DNA from: Limonium bicolor
Taxonomy: Eukaryota; Streptophyta; Magnoliopsida; Caryophyllales; Plumbaginaceae
NCBI GenBank assembly: GCA_023374045.1
Contig: CM041778.1
Location: 94,056,839 to 94,120,838 of the forward strand
DNA: 64,000 bases
Direction: 5' to 3'
In this document: piece by piece, positions 58,601-64,000 of the stretch
Layout of the letters: each line of letters begins with the position of its first letter
Position numbering within the stretch: the first letter of the stretch is position 1
The notes under the pieces: generated by a model
What the model was told of the DNA's origin: nothing
The model's input: the letters and a program-made list of their open reading frames with translations, nothing else
Database searches by the model: none
Program-made: the position numbers and the translations under genes

Positions 58601-59156
58601 GACCGAAGATCTCCACCGCAATACTGGGGTAATTATTTTGTTATCGTAAACAACAATTATTTTACATAACATTAACTGTTTCATAATTTGCTACTGATGC
58701 TTAAAACTATATATATTGCTGATGTATATAGTTCCATGAAAGCTGCATTAAGACTCCAGGGTATAACAATGAAGAATAGCATCCCTTGGAACACTGTCAA
58801 GGTACTCTATTAATTGATAAATTTGTGTGATAATGTTTAAACTTGTTTATAACTGTCAATATGTGTGTTTGTATAGTGTCCGGTGCAGCCTGGGGGGTTA
58901 GAATGTGGATACTATGTCATGAGATTCATGAGTGACATAGTAGGAGCGGCGAACCTTTTACCAGAGCACTCGTTAGACATGGTAACATTCTTTGAAAGTT
59001 TCAGTTATGCTCTTTACATGTTGTTAGACTTGTACGTTTAGATTAATGTTCATTTTTTTTCAAGGCTTACGACAAGTGTTCAAAGATGGTCAGTATGATG
59101 ATGCTCAAATTTTTGAGATGCTTGAGAATGGTCGGAGTTCGTCTGCACAAGTTTAA
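46680..59156 (+). CDS. CACTA second gene: Transposase_24 + DUF8039-like + Ulp1 protease (multi-exon, split by Copia 2)
   Basis: Exons supported by GT-AG borders and phase are 46815-47224, 47311-47550, 47646-47885 and 47980-48384. A candidate first exon is 46680-46698 (ATG just after the TNP2 stop). The exons encode a basic Lys/Arg-rich N-terminus and a Transposase_24-type region ([52 protein letters not shown]). The next exon begins at 57493 directly after the acceptor CTCAG ([42 protein letters not shown]8039-like). Later exons give a C48 protease: [15 protein letters not shown] (His 58523-58525), LQFDSLG (Asp 58577-58579) and [14 protein letters not shown] (Cys 58914-58916). One-base frame breaks occur near 57525 and 59076. 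The stop is TAA 59154-59156. That these exons form one mRNA is inferred from phase and the remnant at 38215-39934. Confidence 0.72.
48499..49199 (-). repeat. 3' LTR of Copia element 2
   Basis: This 701-bp LTR is shorter than its 5' partner by several single-base losses, mostly inside short runs (for example CTACTG versus CTACTTG, and AAAACTAAG versus AAAACCTAAG). Its last bases are TTA in place of TCA. The polypurine tract AAAAGGGGGAATT (49212-49200, minus strand) abuts it. Confidence 0.93.
49671..51499 (-). pseudogene. Post-pol (env-like) ORF of Copia element 2, small frame breaks
   Basis: The start ATG 51499 reads [19 protein letters not shown]. As in element 1, a Pro/Thr-rich N-terminal part leads to a helical domain (about 50680-50350: [47 protein letters not shown]). 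It ends with a coiled-coil-like C-terminus ([20 protein letters not shown]) and an acidic tail at 49671. Apparent one-base losses break the frame near 50900, 50745 and 50340. The last gives GHSGPTC where element 1 has GHSLDRP. The near-full-length conservation of both copies outside these breaks suggests a once-used protein. No membrane segment or signal peptide is evident, so a fusogen role is not supported by the sequence. Confidence 0.82.
51815..54700 (-). CDS. Copia element 2 pol: integrase, reverse transcriptase, RNase H
   Basis: This is an uninterrupted 961-residue reading frame. Residues 30-75 form the integrase HHCC finger ([20 protein letters not shown]). Residues ~90-210 form the core with [16 protein letters not shown] and VVERKNRTL (D, D, E). 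A Pro/Thr/Ser-rich linker follows at ~330-440. Residues ~470-715 form the RVT_2 reverse transcriptase with [49 protein letters not shown] and [10 protein letters not shown]. RNase H occupies residues ~830-950 with [20 protein letters not shown] and [12 protein letters not shown]. All catalytic residues I can identify are present. The true translated product starts upstream in gag; the Met at 54700 is only the first Met after a frame break. Confidence 0.93.
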   Translation of the reverse strand: MNNLYKLSLENPNLDGTLCLSVQDKNISLWHFRLGHAHGKLLNKIKGRNLVVGLPQTNFFQTDFLCPACVQGKHSRSSFPGKTDMSTSSPLDMLHMDLCGPMRVQSKSGKKYVLVIVDDYSRWTWVLFLKSKSETFFEFETLFKLITNKMSTSVKTIRSDNGTEFCNIQFSDFCREKGIMHQTSAARTPQQNGVVERKNRTLVEMARTMLIDSNLPATYWAEAINTAAYILNRASIHPFIGKTPYEIIKGRPPSVAHLRRFGCKCFIHNNGKDDLGKFASKSDEGIFLGYSSQSRAYRVFNKRTACLEESPHIRFEELSNSSDYDHTQNEPHEDAADTTFIEIPVATIPAPKTPLATDSSSDSDDDHDDSFKDASPTPTQEPLPPPQNTTTPTPNDHPTPDHSNSIPSSSTRKFQQASAHPISQILSDPSKGVQTRSELHQNLCAFNAFISKIEPKNVNQALQDHDWILAMQEELHSLQRHSVWRLVPCPTNHKPIGTKWVFRNKLDDQGNISRNKARLVVQGYAQAEGIDYDETYAPVARIEAIRILVAYAAHRGIKLYQMDVKTAFLHGYIDRDVYVAQPPGFEDPHHPEYVYKLDKALYGLKQAPRAWYERLSSYLLSHGFIRGKVDKTLFTLTKGEDILIVQIYVDDIIYGSTIPELCSFFSDLMSKEFEMSALGELKFFLGLQVTQQENGTQIHQQKYIHELLIKYKMQDSKATPTPMTTTEKLHMDEKGIAVDATLYRGMIGSLLYLTASRPDILYAVCLCARFQANPKESHLQGVKRIFRYLKSTQDLYLWYPSTPDFTLMGYSDSDFASSLLDRKSTSGTAQFLGLCLVAWSSKKQNTVALSSAEAEYVSAAACCAQILWIQQQLQDYLIRPTCTTIFCDNNSAIDLSKNPVHHSRTKHIEIRHHFLRDCVEKGQIQLEYVPTSEQLADIFTKPLQRGPFEALRSQLGMTRMT
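54701..56736 (-). pseudogene. Copia element 2 gag and protease (frame breaks)
   Basis: The start ATG 56736 gives [20 protein letters not shown], then a UBN2-type gag core ([32 protein letters not shown]). A CCHC knuckle [14 protein letters not shown] lies near 56020, followed by a Glu/Lys-rich coiled-coil region ([18 protein letters not shown]). The protease follows near 55020-54860 with [17 protein letters not shown]. The frame is lost near 56520 (one G apparently missing before ELNAQA), between about 56180 and 56400, near 55440, and near 54865 (one base missing in a CTCTCT run). Restoring these small gaps leaves one continuous reading into pol. They could be sequence errors or true decay. 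The products would be the capsid protein and the aspartic protease that processes it. Confidence 0.85.
56763..56775 (-). other. Primer binding site (initiator tRNA-Met type)
   Basis: On the minus strand TGGTATCAGAGCC begins two bases after the 5' LTR. This is the standard Copia PBS complementary to initiator tRNA-Met. Confidence 0.92.
56778..57487 (-). repeat. 5' LTR of Copia element 2
   Basis: This 710-bp LTR has TG...CA ends on the minus strand. It is next to the primer binding site and pairs with 48499-49199. Confidence 0.93.
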
Positions 59157-59461
59157 TGAATTGATGATCATGAAGATGTTTTGCTAACTTTTTCGAGTAT
59201 GTAAATATAACTCTGTACACTTGTTGGTGTAATGGTAGATTTGAATTGTAATGGTGTTTTTTATTTGTATTGAAAGTGTGAAAGTAAGTGTAATTGCATT
59301 GGTTTTGTTAACTCTCAAATTGTGGTGTGTCGTTGGTATTAATTGGGAGCTTTTATAACTTTTTAAATGTGTGCTGGAGCTCCCTGTATGGATGAAGCAT
59401 TATACAGGTCTGATTGAATCAAATGTGGTGAATATATATATATAAGCTGGGATAGAAAAAA

Positions 59462-59736
59462 ATATACCTATCTCGGCGGTTCTTAGAGAACAACGCCGAG
59501 ATAGGCCCCTGGGATTGACCGTGTGTGAGATTGACCATGGGTCTATCTCGGCGGTTGTTCTCTAAGAACCGCCGAGATAGACTCATGGTCAATCTCACAC
59601 ACGGTCAACCCAGGGCCTATCTCGGCGGTTGTTCTCTAAGAACCGCCGAGATAGGTACATCTAGTTCGGCGGTGCTCATTTCGGCGGTTCACAACCGCCG
59701 AATAGGCCCATTGGAACCGCCGAAATAGGCCTTTTT
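59462..59736. repeat. Subterminal palindromic repeats, 3' end of the coding CACTA element
   Basis: Hairpins have mostly the variant core CTATCTCGGCGGTT with AACCGCCGAGATAG, plus two shorter TTCGGCGGTT copies nearest the terminus. The 5' array uses TTTCGG while this array mainly uses TCTCGG, so the two ends are distinguishable. Confidence 0.85.
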
Positions 59737-59749
59737 TCTACTAGTGCCC

Positions 59750-60120
59750 AATGAATTATTTTTAGCCCCGTCTTCAATCTAGTGAGTGAGATGCAGCAAA
59801 TCCAGTGATTTATCCCTATAGAGGTGCATGCACAAGAAGAGAATGAAGAGAGGCGCATAGCATGTATGTTCCTTGTTCGCTAGTTAGGGTTGCAGAATTA
59901 CCATGAGTGAAAAGAATGAAGATATTAGTTTGAGTATATTACCGATTTTGAAATGAATTATCTTCAGCCCTGTCTTCAATCTAGTGAGCGAGATGCAGCA
60001 GTTCCAGTGATTTATCACTATAGAGGCACAGACACAAGAAAATAATGAAGAGAGGCGCAGAGCATGTATGTTCCTCGTTCGCCAGTTAGGTTGCAAAATT
60101 ACCGTGAGTGAAGAGAAGAA
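59750..60120. repeat. Tandem 160-190-bp units of the small CACTA element (right block)
   Basis: Two further units carry the same words as 40263-40612 (TCTTCAATCTAGTGAG, GAAGAGAGGCGCA, TTCGCTAGTTAGGG). The left and right blocks join into one array when 40613-59746 and one CCC are removed. Confidence 0.8.
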
Positions 60121-60421
60121 GATGGTGGTTTGTATTTAACTTACCATCTATTTCTTACGGTTTCTAGTTGCAACCGCCAAAATAGAGCCTGACAATTTTA
60201 TTTTGTAAAATAAGAGCCTACTTCGGCGGTTTTCAGTAACAACCGCCAAAATAGGCTAAACTTTTTTTAAAAAAAACTCTGGAAAATACATATCTCGATG
60301 ACTCCCACTAACAACCACCAAGATAGGTACCAACATTTCTTAAAAACACCTATCTCAGCGGTTCTTTTTACAACCACCAAGATAGGGGCGCCGCAATATA
60401 AAGTTTTTTGTACTAGTGACA

Positions 60422-62507
60422 AGAACTTTGGGGATTTCTTCAAAAATGAATGGGGTAATCTAGTTGGTAACCAGGCACACCAGAAGCTAAAAGAGATGAA
60501 AGAAAAGTTGAGGAAATTGAATAAGGAGCAGCTTGGAATGATGTCTTCTACTTTTGAACAACAATCCAAAGAAATGGAAAGGCCGGATAGATTAGATGAA
60601 GCATTGGACTCTGATGAGTTACGCAACCTTGAGGGGTGCAGATTGAAAGCAACGATTTGCAATACATTGCTCAAAGAAGAACGATGTTGGTGTCAAATGG
60701 CCTATGAAAAGATGTTAAAGAGGATGACCTCAATACCAAATATTTACATCGAAAGGCATCAGTGAACCATAACTCAAATAGAATTTCTACATTGGTGATT
60801 GATGAGAGACTGCCTTATAGTCCAACCGCAATAAGGGAAAAGGTAAGGAAATATTTCAAAGAGTTGTACAGGTTGGATCCCACTTCTGATGCTTGCCCTA
60901 TTTGAAGAAAGAAAACCAGGTTTATCCTTGGGTGATCAAGCACTGTTGATAGCGATGTCGATAATGGTTGAAATCAAAGAGGTAGTGTGAGAATGTGATG
61001 GAAATAAATCACCAGGCTATAACGGGTATAATTTCAATATGATCAAGCAATTGTGGAACGTAGTTGATGATGATTTTACAGTAGAGGTCATGAAATTATT
61101 CACTGATAACCATCTGTTTTTTGAAATCAACACAACATGGGTGACTCTTATACCAAAGAAATCGAAGGCAACAAAGTTGAAAGATTTTAGACCCATCATT
61201 GTCATTGGGTGCATATATAAGGTAATTTCCATACTGCTTGTACACATATGAAGTTGTGTAATCAGCCAGCTTGTAGGGTTAAACACAAACCACCTTTATT
61301 CAGGGAAGGCATATCTTAGAAGGACCTTTCATCATGAATGAAGTTATCCATTGGCTAAAATAGCGAAACTGAAAGGAATAATGTTCAAACTGGATTTTTA
61401 AAGGCTTATGACTATGTAAGCTGGAAATTTTTTGTGAATATGTTGGAGTTGTTTGGGTTTCCAAGATTACGGAGAGACTGGGTTAGTAAATGCATTATGA
61501 CCCCAAGAATAGCAGTTCTCATTAATAGATCTTCAATGCCGAGTTTCAAACCAAGACGAGGGGTTGTGCCAAGGAGGTCCACCCTCTCCACTAATGTTCA
61601 TCTTGGTTACTGAGGCGCTGAGCTGGCTGCTTGATCATTTGATTTAGTTAGGAGAATGAAAGGGTATCGTAGTGGGAAAAAAATGAAATGAGGGTGTCAC
61701 ATATGCAATTTGCGGACAACACCATTATCTTTGGCACATTAGATCAAAGTGGGCTTCATTTTATGAAGTGGATAGTGACATTGTTCGTATGTCTAGGTTG
61801 AAAATAAACTGGATGAAATCAATAGTTTTTGGTGTTAACCTAGAGGAGAGTTATAGGTGGTTGATCGCTGATATAGTAGGATGTTAAATGGGTGAGATAC
61901 CCAGCAAATACCTTGGTCTCCCGCTGGGAGCAAATCCCCGATGACATGATACATGTTTGCCGGTAGAAAGGAAAATTGAGAAGAGGTTATGTGGCTGGAA
62001 ATCACCCTCTCTATCGGTAGGTAAGCTGGTCCTTATCAAATCAGTGTTGGATAGCGTCCCTGTCTATTACATGAGCATATTTAAAATACCCAAGATCGTG
62101 ATCAAGAAGATAAATGCTCTTCAAAGGAAATTTCTATGGAGTTAAAATTTGGGGAAAGGTGTAGCATTAATGAAATGGAGCTCACTAACAAAGCCAAAAT
62201 GTTAGGCGGCCTGGGATTATGTGATATAGAATCGAAGAATGAAACACTAATATTCCGATGGTGGTGGAAGTATCAAAATTATGGCTTGGAATAATGGAAG
62301 AATGTGGTTGCTGCAGTTTATAGCCAGAACATTCGATTACCTATAATTGATCTCTCTTGGTGTAGTACGACCAAACGTGGTATATGGAACTCGATTGTGA
62401 CCATCAGATTATGGAACAATAAGTTTCAGGAAGCTATGCCAACAAATTTTTGTTGGGTTGTGAAAAATGGGGAAAAACCAGATTTTGGCTTGATTCTTAG
62501 GTAGGTG
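60422..62507 (+). pseudogene. Degenerate LINE ORF2, RT region (right part)
   Basis: The reading resumes after the CACTA insertion (KNFGDFFKNEWGNLVGNQ) and continues through a helical linker. A broken RT follows, with LIPKKSKATKLKDFRPI (about 61150-61200), FKLDF...KAYDYVSWKF near 61390, MQFADNTIIFG near 61700 where FADD is expected, and LCGWKSPSLSVGKLVLIKSVL near 61990. Many stops and frame changes are present. It is a different, much older LINE than 27783-33443. It is cut off at 62507 by the LTR of Copia element 3. Confidence 0.82.
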
Positions 62508-62656
62508 TGTTAACGTAAGTGAATTGACAACCGCAATGTTATCCTTGTATTATGAACAATATATATAGAGAATATACAAGTAGTGTAGTCCTACAAAATA
62601 GGAACTGAAGTAGTGGAGTAGTGCCTAAAGTAGTGGACTAATAACGTGGTTTAACA
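62508..62656 (-). repeat. 3' LTR of Copia element 3
   Basis: The LTR begins TGTTAAACCACG and ends TTACGTTAACA on the minus strand, so its ends TGTTAA/TTAACA form a perfect short inverted repeat. A G-rich polypurine tract (GCGGGGGGC, minus strand) lies directly before it. Confidence 0.78.
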
Positions 62657-64000
62657 GCCCCCCGCAGTTTGTGCCGGAGGATTCCGAAGGCAGAGACTGT
62701 CTCGAAATTCTAAGAACAGTGTGGTGGGTAAGCCTTTTGTCATTATGTCTGCAAATTGGCGAGTGGTGGGGATATGAAGGACACGAGCCTGTCCCAAGGC
62801 CACTTTTTCCCGGACGAAGTGGATGTCAATTTCAATGTGTTTTGTACGTTGGTGTTGGACGGGGTTGGAAGACATGTAGACCGAACTAACATTGTCGCAG
62901 AAGACAACAGTGGCCTTGGTGGTGGGGACGTGAAGTTCTTGAAGGAGCTGACGAAGCCAGCAGGATTCTACAATTGCATTAGCCACAGCGCGGTACTCGG
63001 CTTCTACACTGGAGCGAGAGACTGTAGGTTGCCGTTTGGAGGACCATGATATGAGATTGGAGCCGAGGTACATGCAGTAACCGGATGTGGAACGGCGTGT
63101 GTCGGGGCAGCCCGCCCAGTCAGCGTCAGTGTAGACTGTAAGTTGATCAGACCGGTCGAAAAGGAGGCTGAGGCCTAGGGATAGAGTCCCTCGGAGGTAA
63201 CGTAGGATGCGTTTCAAGGCCTGAAAGTGTTCTTCGCGTGGGTCATGCATGTGAAGGCAGCACTGCTGAACAGCGTAGCTGATGTCGGGGCGGGTGAAGG
63301 TGAGGTATTGGAGGGCGCCGGCAAGAGAGCGGTAGGTGGTGGGGTCTGTGACCGGAGGACTGGTCGTGGCTCCAAGTTTGGCGGCCGTGTCAACGGGAGT
63401 CTTACGTGGATTGCAATTTGTCATGCCGGCGCAGGAGAGTATGTCTTTGGCATACGTTGCCTGGCTGAGGTGGAGACCGTTCGGGTGATGTGTGACTGCA
63501 ATGCCGAGAAAGTAATGAAGGGGCCCGAGGTCGGTCATGGAGAATTCCCGGCTAAGAGCGTCAATGATCCGGCGGAGGAGAGTGGTGGTGGAGGCAGTCA
63601 GGATAATGTCGTCGACGTATACGAGGAGGTGGGCATGGTCGTGGCCATGATGGTAAACAAAAAGGGAAGGATCGGTGCGGCAGCTGTGGAACCCAAGGCG
63701 AGTGATGTAAGAGGCAAAACGCTGGTACCAAGCGCGGGGGGCCTGTTTGAGGCCGTATAGGGCTTTCCGAAGCTTGCAAACGTGGTTGGGGAATCGTGGG
63801 TGAACAAACCCTGGTGGCTGCTGACAGTAGACGTCTTCTGTGAGGTCACCGTGGAGGAAAGCGTTCTTGACATCCAGTTGATGAATGGGCCAATGGTTGG
63901 AGATGGCTAGAGAGAGAATGGTGCGTATGGTGGCGGGTTTGACAACGGGTGAAAAAGTTTCCTCAAAATCAAGCCCCTGCTGTTGGGAAAAACCGCGAGC
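62651..64000 (-). CDS. Copia element 3 pol: reverse transcriptase (partial) and RNase H
   Basis: An open reading frame runs from the window edge with no stop that I can see. RT motifs are the QLDVKNAFLHGDL segment (about 63880), [17 protein letters not shown] (about 63740) and the catalytic YVDDIIL (about 63610). MTDLGPLHYFLGI follows, then RNase H with YTDADWAGCPDTRRSTSG, LISWSSKRQPTVSRSS, AEYRAVANAIVE and the SNPVQHQRTKHIEID segment. The stop TAA (62653-62651) lies inside the LTR, because the ORF reads through the polypurine tract as Gly-Gly-Cys. One change is SSVEAEY where SSAEAEY is usual. The part shown looks intact; the start is beyond the window. Confidence 0.88.
   Translation of the reverse strand, partial: ARGFSQQQGLDFEETFSPVVKPATIRTILSLAISNHWPIHQLDVKNAFLHGDLTEDVYCQQPPGFVHPRFPNHVCKLRKALYGLKQAPRAWYQRFASYITRLGFHSCRTDPSLFVYHHGHDHAHLLVYVDDIILTASTTTLLRRIIDALSREFSMTDLGPLHYFLGIAVTHHPNGLHLSQATYAKDILSCAGMTNCNPRKTPVDTAAKLGATTSPPVTDPTTYRSLAGALQYLTFTRPDISYAVQQCCLHMHDPREEHFQALKRILRYLRGTLSLGLSLLFDRSDQLTVYTDADWAGCPDTRRSTSGYCMYLGSNLISWSSKRQPTVSRSSVEAEYRAVANAIVESCWLRQLLQELHVPTTKATVVFCDNVSSVYMSSNPVQHQRTKHIEIDIHFVREKVALGQARVLHIPTTRQFADIMTKGLPTTLFLEFRDSLCLRNPPAQTAGGC

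Larger units (their letters stand above)
40613..59746 (+). mobile_element. Coding CACTA (En/Spm-type) transposon, split by Copia element 2
   Basis: The left terminus is CACTAGTACAAAAAACGTC and the right terminus is the complement of CACTAGTAGAAAAAAGG. The TSD CCC is at 40610-40612 and 59747-59749. Excluding Copia element 2 it is about 10.1 kb. It contains subterminal palindromic repeats at both ends, a leader with introns, a TNP2-type transposase with DUF4216 (43393-46676), and a second multi-exon gene (46680-59156) with Transposase_24, DUF8039-like and Ulp1 parts. Both genes show frame breaks of one or two bases, so whether this copy is active is unclear. Confidence 0.87.
40092..60418 (-). 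mobile_element. Small repeat-filled CACTA element, host of the coding CACTA element
   Basis: The left terminus is CACTAGTAGAAAAACATCC and the right terminus is the complement of CACTAGTACAAAAAACTTT. The TSD ACA is at 40089-40091 and 60419-60421. Without the nested element it is about 1.19 kb. Inside, after short subterminal GGCGGTT-type words, it consists mainly of about four tandem units of 160-190 bp (40263-40612, 59750-60120). It has no coding capacity. The terminus with G at position 9 is at the left, so by comparison with the coding element it lies in the minus orientation. Confidence 0.78.
62508..64000 (-). mobile_element. Short-LTR Copia retrotransposon, element 3 (3' part only)
   Basis: On the minus strand, RT and RNase H coding run from the window edge to 62651 and a 149-bp LTR ends the element at 62508. 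The protein is clearly different from elements 1 and 2 (YVDDIILTAS, DADWAGCPDTRRSTSG). The short LTR would suit the Ale/Retrofit group, but this is uncertain. The element lies in the decayed LINE. Its 5' half is outside the window, so no TSD can be tested. Confidence 0.85.

Noticed and set aside
40092..59746. Pairing of CACTA ends by best sequence match (40092 with 59746; 40613 with 60418)
   Set aside because: The pairs would cross rather than nest, and the duplications do not match (ACA versus CCC). Nested pairing gives equal duplications and a continuous tandem array.

Overview
This window looks like a heterochromatic, retrotransposon-rich stretch of a plant nuclear genome, most likely a eudicot, although the species cannot be named from the sequence. 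The reasons are nested Sirevirus-like and Athila-like LTR retrotransposons, CACTA and Mutator-type DNA transposons, a plant L1-type LINE, a Stowaway-like MITE and GT-AG introns. I recognise one ordinary host gene: a six-exon gene on the minus strand (36130-34650) for a CGI121/TPRKB-type subunit of the EKC/KEOPS tRNA t6A-modification complex. Almost everything else is mobile DNA.

Layout. (1) 1-24929: a plus-strand Sirevirus-like Copia element whose 5' part lies outside the window. An Athila-like Gypsy element is inserted in its reverse transcriptase gene (2044-20728, TSD AGAAT). That element is itself split by a 6.2-kb solo LTR (10522-16717, TSD CCGGG). (2) 24930-27569: AT-rich DNA without a recognisable gene. 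(3) 27580-33762: a Mutator-like foldback MITE holding an almost intact LINE (27783-33443). (4) 34650-36130: the CGI121-like gene, with a Stowaway-like MITE just upstream. (5) 37533-39934: a reverse-oriented CACTA remnant with a Ulp1-like protease. (6) 39935-62507: a decayed LINE split by a small CACTA element (40092-60418, TSD ACA). The small element is split by a coding CACTA element (40613-59746, TSD CCC), and that one by a minus-strand Sirevirus-like Copia element (48499-57487, TSD CTCAG). (7) 62508-64000: the 3' end of a third, short-LTR Copia element on the minus strand, inserted in the same decayed LINE.

How the genes relate. Each LTR element carries the usual gag-protease-integrase-RT-RNase H order (Copia) or gag-protease-RT-RNase H-integrase order (Gypsy). 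The two Sirevirus-like elements and the Athila-like element also carry an additional ORF between pol and the 3' LTR. These extra ORFs appear to share one type of helical domain across the two superfamilies. The coding CACTA element has a TNP2-type transposase followed by DUF4216, then a second multi-exon gene that appears to join a Transposase_24 domain, a DUF8039-like segment and a C48/Ulp1 cysteine protease. Copia element 2 landed exactly at a 3' splice site inside that second gene.

Many coding breaks in 46-59 kb are single-base losses in short homopolymers. The two LTRs of Copia element 2 also differ mostly by such losses. Part of the apparent decay may therefore be sequencing or assembly error.
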